A DNA stretch of 64,000 nucleotides, taken from the NCBI GenBank assembly GCA_002118135.1, contig BDIU01000374.1, forward strand, positions 167,559-231,558. Direction: 5' to 3'. A model generated the notes under the pieces. That model was not told where the DNA came from, did no database searches, and was given only the letters and a program-made list of their open reading frames with translations. Below are positions 23,867-35,800 of the stretch, one piece after another (the first letter of the stretch is position 1; the number at the start of each line of letters is the position of its first letter). Origin of the DNA: Trebouxia sp. TZW2008 (lineage: Eukaryota > Chlorophyta > Trebouxiophyceae > Trebouxiales > Trebouxiaceae). The position numbers and the translations under genes are program-made.

Positions 23867-26800
23867 CAGTTTGCTATGAACATCGTGAACCCTCAACACA
23901 GAGCCCATGACTGACAAGCCAAGACCTGGTTGTCTCCTGGTGACAACTGTCGTACGAAAAGTAAACGCTGCGGGCACACCTTTGCTGCACAGCTGCAGCC
24001 ACCTGGCAGTGTATAACATTGCAATGCATGTCTGACAATTGCCAACAGCAAGCGGTGTCTCGCTGGTTTGTTTGCTGCCATGTCAGTCTACCTGAGTATG
24101 TACTGGCAAGCTTGAGCTGCAACACATTGAGCCAACACTGCATCCGCTTGAAAGATCATGCCAATAGCAGCAAGCTGATGTGCAGGTGTGCCTTTGCCTG
24201 GAGACGCTGGGCAGTCCATCAGGCCAGCAGAAGGTCACCGCGGCCGAGTGCTGCAGCGCAAACAAGCTGGCATCACTGGCACCCAAAGAATTGTGAGTCG
24301 CACTGCATGCTCAACACATCCCAGCTTGGGTTGATGAATGGCTGACGCTTGCCTTGATGCCGCTGACCAACTGGCTACAGGCTAATGCAATGGCGCATGT
24401 CTGGAGGATAGAAGCATCATGCATCTGGCTGCATGGAGTCAATGCTCTGCAAGTAACGCAAAGGCATAGTTCATAGCTGCTTGTGCAAGTTACATAAGAT
24501 GAACACACATATTCAGAGTGTCAGACCGAAGGTGATTTGTGCGACCTTGTCTGTTTGCAAGACACGAGCCATGAAGAGGGTGAAGTCCAAGCTAGGCATT
24601 GGCAAGGATGACAAATTCAGCTACGGCAGCTTAGTGGGACCATCAGGGGTGATTTCAGTCAATGTGCCCAACTACCAGCAGCGTGAGCAGCGGCGACAGA
24701 CCAGCCAGCTTGCACAGCCAATGGGTCAACCCCTGCCTGCCCTCCCCACCCCCTTTGCAGCCGCCCAAGTACCCTTGCCTGATGGTGACTCGGGCATAGG
24801 GGGTCGCATGTCCATGTCACGGGCTGACTCTCCTTTGCTGGAAGACCGCGCTGCAACCATTGCGGGTGCAGTGGGTGCAGCAGCTGGTAACAGGGGTTCA
24901 GTGCCTTTGCAAAGGCAGTCACTGTTGCCAGGGCAGGCTACTGTGGCACCCATGAGCACAAGGCTGGGGAGCGCCCCTCCTGTGATCAGGACTCGCCCCT
25001 CCCACCTTGGTTTTGGCCGCGTTGCAGACATGCCAAGGCATCAGTCTGCACCTCATCCAGGTCTGACTTCTGGGACTTCCTGCTTGAAAAAGGCAGATGC
25101 TTGAGGCTTGCTGCAAGTTTCCACGCATGCTTTGTCTCTGCTGCACTTTGCTTGCGGTTTGCTGTTGTTATGCCTGCTCTTGCAACAGCCCACAGTGCTT
25201 TCTGAGCTTATTCCTTGATCATTTCCGTCTGTCTATAGAAATCATTGTTTCTTGCATGGCATACTCATTGACCAGAGCCAGATACAAGCAATGAAAGTGT
25301 TTCACAGACACTAGCGGGCTGCCAGAGTGTAAGCTGGCCATTCTGGCAGAGGGCTTTGTGGTGGAGCGTGCCAGATTGGCAGAGACCAAGGGCAACACCG
25401 CCAGCAGCTTCGTCCCTGCCAGTGTCCGTAGTTTCTCTCACAGCCGTGCCAAATGGCATCTAGCCGACAAGTAAGTTGGCCTTTCAGTGATGATGTTCAG
25501 CTGTTGTTTTCAAGCAGTGACATGTTGCCTCTCTCACATGAGCACCAAATGGCATCTGGCTGACAACTGAGTTGCACTTGCCTTGAAAGTGCTGAACATT
25601 CTGTCCTGCAGTGATCCACATGTTGTGCAAACAGTCTGTAGTACTCAGCTTAGGCAGGAGGTTGCACATGTCCTGCATCAAGCTTGATAAGATGTTCATC
25701 GACCTGTGATGCGCTTGTGTTGCCTGCAGCACAACTTTGTAATGCAGACAGCTGCAGCTCACTCGTGGACTGTGAGTACTTTGAGTGAAGGAGTGGTGTT
25801 TGCAGCTGCAAGATGTGGCTGGTGTTGCAGGGGCCGCTACTTGCTGCCTAGTCACTACTCCATGGTCATGATAGAGCAGCCTCCTCCGCCAGGTTGCACT
25901 GGCCCGCCATACCTACAGATGCACCTTGCCTCAGTGCCAGTCACGCTTGTCATGAACGCGCCAAACTACACTGCGCTGCTCGCCTTCTGTGAAGGCAATC
26001 TCATGGAGCTGTCAGCTATGCCCAATGCTCAGAACATGCCAGATGCTGAGAAACCGCAGAACACCACGTTTGCTCCAGATCTCCGCTTTGGTCCCCCTGT
26101 GGGTGTGCCACCTACATTCAGGATGACACTGGATGTCCCAGAGTTTATGGTAATTTGAGATTTACATCAAGTTGTCCACGATGGGTTGGCTGGGTATTGC
26201 TGCTTGTTGCAATGCAGTTGCCCCCCTGTTTACAAGGCAGGCAGCAGCAAACAAAGTCGTGCACAGTACTCTGGAGAACATGAACCAAACACAGCAAAAT
26301 TAACCACACTGCAAGTCTGACAGCACGTCAGGCAATCAAGCTGAATGCTCAGTCAATGCAACCAATGATGCCAACCCACATGCATGTGAGCCACTGGGCC
26401 CGGGCTTAGCTGACACAAGTCTGTACGCCACTGCTGACGCTTGCAACTTCAGACTCTTTTTGGCAGACCCGTCATTGGGTCAGGATTGCTGCCAGCTCAC
26501 TGAATTCTGTATGCTCTTGTGGCTGCAGACTCTGTTTGAGGCAGACTCCAAGCTGTGGCAGACAGGCAGCTTTGCCCCTGCAATGGGCCACCAGGGACCA
26601 CTCATGCCCTTCGCCCAGGGCACAGTGCGCCAGATCAAAATGGATCTGGTCCAGCTAGCAGACAGCGGCAACACCCACATGATTATCTCAGCAGACAGCA
26701 TCAGCATTGACGACCTGCGCCTGGCATACAGCCAGATCATGAACAACCACATTGCAGAGCAGCGTAGCAGCCCGGTGCAGTCGCCCAGTCAAGCAGCTGC

Positions 26801-29800
26801 AGCCATTCCTGAGACCTCACCACTAGTTGCCAGAGTGCCTGAGGGTGTCATGCCCAACAGGCGTAAGTCAGTGGATGTGGGGTCTCGTGCTAAGGACGCC
26901 TCTGCCTCTGACCTGCGGCAGAGTGTGAGTGCCAGGGATGTGCCATTGGGCGCTGAAGCCGCTCAAGATAGGGCAAGGGCTCGTGCAGCGCTGAGCAGGC
27001 CTTCTGCCAATCTGGACAGGGCTCAAAGCTTACCAGGGCCTTCTGCTGCCGCCTCACCTCAGGTGTGCACAATACTTACTTGTAACAACAATGCAACTTG
27101 TGTCCATCTCCACGTTGCGTTTTGAAACAGCACATGCACCTCAATCGACATTACAGCCATAGTCAAATCGACATACACCAAGCCCTCATTAGGGTTCAGG
27201 AGGTCTGCTTGCTCACAGCATTGCATGGGTTGAGCGTCGCGTGCAACAAAGATTGTGATACCTCTGTTCAAGACCTCAGAACATCGCAGGAGATTTGAGG
27301 CTCCTGTCCAACAAGCTACACTGCAGCCTGATTGTGACTTTCAGGTCCCCAGCACCAGCAAAGGCAAGCCCCTACCCAAAGCCAAACGCAAGCCCCAAGG
27401 TGGAGCCACACAGCAGGCAGGGGAGCTGGTCTCTGTCATCAGCATGGAAGTGGTTCCAGAGCTGCTGGACATGTTGCCTGATGGCGCCCCTGTGGTGCAT
27501 CTGGTGCAGTGTCCCTATCAGGCCCCTGCAGATGAGACAGCGCACCTCAAAACTCATGTGCCTATCCCTGGCCGGGACATTGACAGGATTGAGGTGGGTT
27601 GACTGCCACGTGCATTGACCCTTGCATGGTCATGCTGTTGCTCAACGCTACAGTACGTCAACTCCGTCAAGCAGGCTTGTCACGAACGGTTTCATGCGCA
27701 GCTGCGACGGTATTCCTTTTCTGTGCTATTCTTAGAGTGTCTGCGTCTGATTCATGCCTTACCATCATTGCATGCTGATCAATATTGCTTGCAACGCTTC
27801 ATTTCCAGCCGCAATTTGCTTGATTCTGCAGGTCCAGCTGTCCGTTATTGAGGATGGCAACTTGGCCCATTGAGGTAACAGTACAGCAGCTGCTGGCTCA
27901 GTGGCCCTACCTGAGCGACCTGTCACTCATCTGGGCAACATCCTCCACTTTCAGCCCACCATCCCCACTGCTTTTTTGCTTCTGTAGGTGCAGCTATTTG
28001 TCATTGGCGATGAGACCTCGGCTGATGAGGCAACAGCGCATCCGCTGCTGGCTCAGTGGCCCTATCTGAGTGACATGTCACTCATCTGGGCAACGTCCTC
28101 CGCCTTTCAGCCCACCAACCCCACTGATGTGTTGCTTCTGCAGGTCCAGCTGTCTGTCATTGATGATGGCACCTTGGCCATTGAGGCAACCGTGCACCAG
28201 CTGCTGGCTCAGTGGCCTTACCTGAGCGACCTGTCACTCATTTGGGCCACAGCCTCCATCTTTGAGCCAACCAACCCTGCTGATGTGTCTGGCCCAGATG
28301 CGGATCCTGCACACCAGGCAGCTGCGGCAGCTGCTCACAAGATCCTGCAGGAGCCGGCTGTGCAGCCCTGGCTGTACTTCAACCTCATTGCCCACAACTC
28401 GCACATCTTTGCACCTGTCATGGACCTGGTGATGGCCGTTAGCTCACTTGCTTGTTGCATTGCTACATCTTGCTGTTGGTGCTGCTTGGTGCAAAGCTGC
28501 CAATGACTACACACCATGGATGGCTGCTGACTGTTGATTGTGTTACTGCAACTTTTTGCGCTGATTGTGCTGCTGGATGCAGAACTGTCAGATATGATGG
28601 CCCTGTGACCCTCTGCTTACTGCTGGGAGCATGACAGCACCCTGCTGTGCTGATTCTGCTGCTCGGCACAGAGTTGTTGACAGCACATATGATTGCTTGC
28701 GCATGTTGTGTCAGTAAAGGAAATGCACAATCACACTCAAAGGCATATTGAGAGCTGGCGTGGTCTGTTTGTGTAGACAGTCATGAAGCATGCAGTAGAG
28801 CACTACTTTGGAGGTGGCAGTGAGCTGCTGAACATGCACGAGCGCCTGGCAGACCTCCTGCTCATTGCTCTGTCTTCCAGCTTTGAAGATGCAGGTGCGA
28901 TCACCCTCCCCGCCACTTGTTTCCGCTGATGCACACCAAGTGCATTGCTTGCATCCATAAAGACACGGACATGCCACCAATTTTTTGTCAATCTGTCCTG
29001 CCATCAATAACGGTCAGCAGTTGTATTCATGTAGTGCTGCAAGCTCATGTGGGCAAGGCAAAGCTGGCGTGCTGGCTTGATACTCCATTCACAGATTGTT
29101 CAGGCTATTTTGGTCAAAGTACCTACACTTCTGATCAAATGGCTGTATCTAATGCTCAACTGATCATGCAGAACTAGGCACTGATATCGAGGAGCGGGGT
29201 CTGGTGGTGAACTGGTCCACTTTCCGATTCGCCTTCTGTCAAGGTGGAGATGGAGAGACTGATATGACTCTGGATGTACAAGACCTGGCCATGTTTGTGC
29301 GGGATCCCGGCTCCGTGGTCACCTGCATTGTGCTGCCAGTCAGCTGCTCCATGCACATGCACCAGCAGGTCAGCTGTGTCATCTGCAGCTCTTGCATGAC
29401 TTGCAGCTAGGCCTTAAGCTACATCATCTCGTATGCTAGCAGCCTATTCTCAGCTGCATAACCGTCTGCACAACCTGCAGTCAGGCCGTTTCTCACTGTT
29501 GCTGCTCAAGTCATCGTCTAAAGCCACTGGACCTGCTTTCATTGTTGCCATGCATGCCATTGCCTATGCAATGCCGGCTGCCTTGCTTGTGTTCATGACT
29601 CTGTCTGCAAGCAAAGCCTGCAAAGTGGCTGTGCACATGCAGCCAGGCGGACCTTCAATCACAGATAAAAAGTTCAGTCGTTGATCAGCACACTTGACAT
29701 GCTGCATATTCTCTGTTTCTTCAGATCCCCCAAGCGGACAGACACACCCTGAAGGTCAACATGACAGGAGCTGCCATTGTGATCCAGAGGTGGTGGCGGC

Positions 29801-32800
29801 ATGTCATGTGGAGGAAATCTGCCAATCGCAGGAAGCGCAGCAAGTGAGTCATGACTGCCAGTCACCACGCAAGTAGATTGTCGGCCTGAGTCAACCCTTC
29901 GTTGGCACAAAGGGGTTTGGGCTCAAACATTTGGCCATTGGGATGCTCTGACATGCAAGGCATAGCTTGCTGTATGCACTACAAGACATTTATTGGAGCC
30001 CTCGTGTTAGCTGCTTCCGTCATGCAGGCAGTACAGTGTTGTTTCAGCTGTGATGTGCTGGGTATGCTGGCACAGACTGTACACAGTTGCCGCATGATTG
30101 CTGCATTCCAGCTTTCTCAGTGTTGGAGAATGGGGTGCCCAGTCACAGCAAACATGTGCTTGATCCGGTGATGCAGGCAGACTGGGTTTGGGTCGCGTGG
30201 CAGCAGGCAGCTGGATGCTGCACTGGCGGTAGCGGAGCAGCTGAAGCGGCCCATCCTGCGCATGCCCAACAAGGAGGAGGTGGCGGCCATGGACAAGCTC
30301 ATCATGGAGGTCGCCTCCCCGCGCACCCAGAAGCTCCTCAAAGACTACCGCAATGAGAGCAGGGTATGTCACGTCACCTGCAGCCTATTTGTCTATCTCT
30401 GTGTTTGACTACTATGTGACACTGTTTTGAGCAGATGCAAGCCTCAGAAAGGCAGGCACTCGTATGGCTGTCTGTGGATGACTTGTTTGCTGTGTGCAGT
30501 TTGGTGTTCACCTAGCTCAAAAAGGACTGCATGATCATGCAAGCACACGTGCTTCAGCAGCGTTCAAAGCAATGAGGGCCCACGCCTATACTGCTGACAT
30601 TGCAGCACTGGTCACTGATCACAACTTGAGCTTTGTAAATGCCATGCAACAGCATGCGTTGTCATCAGGGCAGCATCCAGCTGGCGCCAGCATCAGAGTG
30701 AGTGACCTATGTGCTGCATGTTGCAACAGCGCCATTGTTTGCGCATCCCACACGAACACAGTTGACCTTAATCTGAGAATGTGGTTATGTGCCTGCTTTG
30801 CAGCTGAATGGCAATGACAGCAAGGGCTACCTTCACGTCAAGGATCAGCAGTACACTCGCACCATGACCATGCAGCTGAAGGTGGGGGTGTTCACCATGC
30901 GGGCTGCCTTCTCTCACATTCCTTTCTGGCAGTCAGCTATCTGGATGGGGCAGCAGATTGTGATGCAGCCCTGTGAAGGCAACATTGCCACTGGCGGCTC
31001 CGTCGTGGAGCAAACCCTGCAGGTCTGTGTGGAAACCTGCCCTTTTGTTGCACATGAGTTGATGCAACAAGATGCTTGAGCTTGACAATGCAGCATTGCA
31101 GGATCCAAAGTACTGAAATTTGTGTCACACAATCGACGTCTGGCAAATGACATCCACACTGTAAATGCACTCTGCCTAAAAAGTCAAGTTAGTGAGCAAT
31201 TCGACATATCATTGACTGGTACGATTTGACCACACGTTGGTTTCAGCAAAGCAGAGTGCTGCTGACAAGCTCACGTCCAGTTTCCTGATGAATTTCATGT
31301 TCTTGCTAATGCCATGTTGCAAAATGGTGCTGCTGCATGCTGCAGAGGAGAGAGGGCTTCCAATCCTCCACAAACAAGATCGAGGCCACAATCCAGAAGG
31401 CTGCCATAGTGCTGTGCAATGACAAGCCCCAGACATTTGGCGCTCCAGATGTGCTGCAAGTCACAGCCAGCCAGGCCAGTGCACAGTACACCATGAGCAT
31501 GTTCTTCCCAGACCGTCCACCAAACCAGGCTGCTCGCCTGGGGTTGGCCATTTCTGCCTCGTTTCTGAACAACAGCAGCAGTCGGTGGGAGGCCATCTGT
31601 GAGAGCTGGGCCGTCGAGGCTGAGCTTGTGGACACTGTTTCACCTATCTACCGCTCTGATCACCACAGGCAAGCAGTTGCTCAAGCTTCTCCGCTGGCCA
31701 GCAGCATTGCCTGTTCATGCAACAGACCTTTGTGCATGTGCAACACGCAGAGACTGACAGACTGCTCATTGCGGGCCGCTGCTTGAGCTGGTCTCACTAC
31801 ATGCTATTGCTGTTCCTCTTGCCATTTGCAATGTAGCAATGCCTCTTTGAACTCAAAGTGCAGCAGCATCTGCACATTGTAAAGATGTAGGCACAGATAA
31901 TTTTAAGGACGCATTTGCTGCACAGGATAGCATACTTGAGCAAATTGCTCAGCATGTCAGCATCAATTATAACGATGTTGTTTTAAAGAATTATCATCAA
32001 ACTTGTGAGCAAAATTCCCACCTGTCAAAGTACAGTGGAATCTGTTAACTTGGCTGGTTTGCAGGCACATGTGGCTGGCTTCCAAGGAGCGCCTGAACGT
32101 GCATTTCAACCCTGCCTCCCTGCTCAGCTTTGGTGACGGGCTGGCCTTCGTGAATACCCTGCTCAGCAGTGATGTGGTGGTGCTGGGGCCCCAGGGGCCA
32201 GAGCTAGTGTCATCCCCCACGCATGGTCCAGGCTCGATGGCTCGGCTTGCTGCACCTGAGAATGCCCCCAAGATGGCGGAGCAGATGGCTGTCAATGCCG
32301 ACCTGACTGCACGTATCCCGCAGAAGTACCTCATTCAGAACCAGTCTGGCCTGCGGGTCTACTACTGGGCAGAGTCCGTGAGTGTTTGATCACTGCTTGA
32401 CTTGGTCATATCCTGCTGGTCGTATCACCATGACTCACTCTCCATGAGACATTGCTTCAGCAGAATCTGCAGCAGCTGTGGAAGTGCTATGTAAGTTGCT
32501 GCAGCATTATATGTGAACATAATGAGCGATTGCATTTGCATCAGCATCTCATGCATGGCAGATGTAGCTCATCAAAAGTCAAAGTTAGGTCTCAGCCTGT
32601 TCAAGTGACAGCAGGTCCTGCTGTATGAAACCTCTTCAGCTCAATGTCATGAGACAGCTTGTCCTGGTGACAGCAAGTTCTGGTTTCGCAGGAGAATGGG
32701 CAGCCGCCCAGGTCTTTCAGCCTGCCCAGCGGCGTGAGTGAGACACTGAAGGTGCAGCCCGCCCGCAGGCTGCTGAACATCATGATGACAGGCAAGCATG

Positions 32801-35800
32801 GTGCTGCTAAGAAGGTTGGCAACGTCATCAATCTTCACTTTGAGGGCAACTGGATGCCAATACAGGTACATCTGAATGCCCTAGCTATTGTCACTACTTC
32901 AACAACAATCTATGGATTATAAAGGAGATCTCAGTAATGCATGTCTACCGTTCTGAATTAATGTGCTATTGTCTTGGAAATCAACACCTTGATGGCTCTT
33001 GATAGCTGCAGAATCGCTTGGGCAAAAGCAGGTTGACATGCTGTAGTACACCGCTTACTTTTCAGGTAGTCCAGTTTGTATAAACAAGCTTGTACTGAGC
33101 GCTTGATTCGCAGGACGTGGCGGTGAGTGTGGTGGGCAAGTACTGTTACCACATGCACTCTCCAGCAGAGCATCAGACTTTGCCTGTCATCGTGGACATC
33201 ATCCTGGTGGGGCGTACCAAGATCATCACCCTGCACTCCAGTATCTGGCTCACCAACAACACAGATCGCCATGTGGGCTTCCGGTTGCATGTGCCCATCA
33301 CCCCCCTGGTAGCCCCTGCCAGGGTGGGGCCCCCCAACCGCAAGCAGCAGACCACAGACCATGTCATTGGGCCCCTGGACCCCAATGCAGGTGTGCAAAT
33401 GCCATGTCAACTCTGCTGGTGCTTCTAGGCCCAGAACCTCACTAGCTGTCCTTTGTGACCAGTCTTCTCCTGCTTTACAGAATCAGAAAAGCTGTCAATC
33501 GTAGTTCATGAGTGCTCCGATGCACCATGAGACATGACTTGCCATTCTTCTCAAAGCGATATATTTGATGCGCTGTCATTGACATAATTGCTTTCATGCT
33601 CTGATGATCTGCTGTCATCTCTGTAGATCTGGGCATGCAGTATGCCATTGGGTCTCACCAAGCCTGTAAGCTCTTCCACTTCCTGTGCCTGCATGCAGGA
33701 GTGTACCTACCTCTCACGGCTGTGCTGGGCGGTCTTCTGTTTGTGCGTGTTGAGGGGTACCTTGAGGCAGACCGGGATGTGATCCGCTTAGCTCCAGATG
33801 CGGCAGTCATGCAAGAGCAGCAGGGGTATGTGTGCTGCATGCCCCAGGAAGCAGCCTATGTGCCTGGTCAAGGGGAGCAGTATGTTGCGCCACTGCACTG
33901 CTGTGTACGGGTTCTCCCATCCCAGGTATGCTCTGACTGGCTACTGCGCCATATCTCTTGCAGCTGATGTCTTTGAGGGGCTGCAACTGCTGTGTTTGGG
34001 TCAATTTCTGCATCTGTCTGCTGTGCCCTCTCAATCAATCTCTGAAAGATCACTGCGACAGTTGAGTACCTTATTGTTGACCTTATCTCCCTTGTTTCAG
34101 TTGAATTCATAAGCATTCTGATTCAGACTTGTGCTGCGAATAGCTACAATGACTTGTACAATTTGCAGCACATTTGCTAGGTGTGGCGCGCAAGTCTGTC
34201 TTGACAGGCCGGCTCAAGACTGCTTTGTCTGCGTTGTGAGGCTCCTTGCATGGCCAACTTTCCAATGCACCTGCTTATGAGTTGGACTCAATGATGAAGA
34301 GTCTGCTTGGGGTCAGCATGCACATTTGCACCCAGCTGTGGTCCTGGTTGCTATTCAGGTCAACTCAGAGTTCCAGGCCTTCAAGCACATTGAGAGTGTG
34401 GGCAAGGGTGAGCTGATGAAAGCCACCAGGCCTCTCGAGGTCACTCTGGCTGTGTACCCCACCCTGGTGCTCACAAACGCCCTGCCCTACGACATGGACA
34501 TTGTGGTCTGGCAGGTATAGTCCTGCTGCTCCACAACCTGATGATTCTTATGCTACTGTCAAAAGCTACCGCCTTCCTGCCTTCATATTGCCAGCAACAC
34601 TTGGCTGGATGATGACTGTATGATAGTTGCTTACAATCTTGGCATTGTGACCCAGCAGCTGCATTGAATCAGTGGCCTTTATCTTTTGGGCCCCGACTTA
34701 TTGATACGGTCTGCTGTCCCATGCTGTAGGTGAAGCCCTTCCGCAAGTTGCGCAAAGTACACAACCAGGGTAAGCGTACCAGAGTGAGGGATCTCATACG
34801 CTATGACCTGCGCCAGATGCACGCTGCCTTTACAGGAACTCTTCCTGTAGGTTCTAGCTCTGAACCCCTGGCTCAGGAGCAGGTCCGCTCTCTGCTCACT
34901 CTCTATCGCCAGCATAAGCATGCCTGTCAGAGCATCGTATTTTATCACTGCAGCTTTTGCGTTCACCGCTACTTGATCTGCATGCCCCAAGCAGGCTCTT
35001 GTCTGCGTGATTGAGGCATGTCTGCTACGCAAGTAGGTGTCGTTGCTGCCTGAACAGGATTGAACCGTGACTGAGCCGCGTGCTGCTGCAATGACAAGTC
35101 TGTCTTGTTGCTGCCAGAACAGAATCACACAGCCACTGAGCAGCACAATTTTGCGCTGCAAGTATGACTAGTTGCTGCCTGAACAGACTCGAAAAGTCGC
35201 TAAGCAGCATGGTGTTACTCTGCAGACAGTGCCACCCCAGGCTCACAACACAAGGCATGATGGCAGCTGGAGGTCAGGCGCTCCTGCTGACTTCCAGCCC
35301 TTTGAGCCTGCTAACCCCAGGAACACCAGTGGTCATCACATCAATGTGGTTCTCAAGCCTGGGGCCTCTCAGGTGCTGTTCATGCTTGCTTTGACTGCTA
35401 GCCCATATCGCAAGCCCGGGGCATCTGATCGCATATTTGTACTTGCTTTCACTGCTAAATACTAGGCCACGTCCTTGCCATTTGTACCAGCATCAGTTCA
35501 CAAGGCGCATAAGCCGGGTGTCATTTTGCACCAGATGTACAATGAAACAATCACATCTGCATACTCTGGCAGCGATGCTAGTCTGTGTTGTCCAAAACAT
35601 GTTTTGCCATGGGTAAATGGTGAGTCATCATGGCAGGACAGCCTATGACAATCCCTAGTGTGCGGCTGCAGGATGTGTATGCAGACTTGAGCAACAACCT
35701 GCTGGTGCATGTGATGGTGCCAGCTCTGGGCCTGCGCTCCAAGGAATGGACGGTGGTCAGCTGGGCACGTTCACAAACCGCAAAAGAAAGCCTGCTGGAT

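Larger units (their letters stand above)
19231..25470 (+). other. VPS13 block 5: middle groove
   Basis: Exons 19231-19458, a possible 9-nt microexon 19628-19636, 19810-20007, 20429-20619, 21014-21248, 21619-21876, 22221-22549, 22823-23017, 23568-23803, 24186-24292, about 24504 or 24564 to 25060, and 25308-25470. Segments such as FMYDILHGVDIIMASIQPAL and GKELLSLKVLDATVDLSV are VPS13-like strands; 24660-25040 encodes a Gln/Pro/Ser-rich linker. Both acceptors for the long 24.5-kb exon keep phase 0, so its start is not resolved. Four introns here carry junction echoes. Confidence 0.7.

Noticed and set aside
23804..23880. Poly-cysteine or poly-alanine coding tract from the TGC repeat
   Set aside because: The preceding exon ends at 23803 with a phase-1 donor and splices cleanly to 24186, so the microsatellite is intronic.
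27832..27987. First copy of the 156-nt unit as a coding exon
   Set aside because: An inserted base brings a TGA into frame after NLAH, before its donor-like site, so it cannot be read through in phase 0.
34784..35014. Long open continuation of the exon 34730-34783
   Set aside because: Open to a stop but without VPS13 similarity; ending at the good donor AGA|GTGAGG keeps phase 0 with the next clearly coding exon at 35226.
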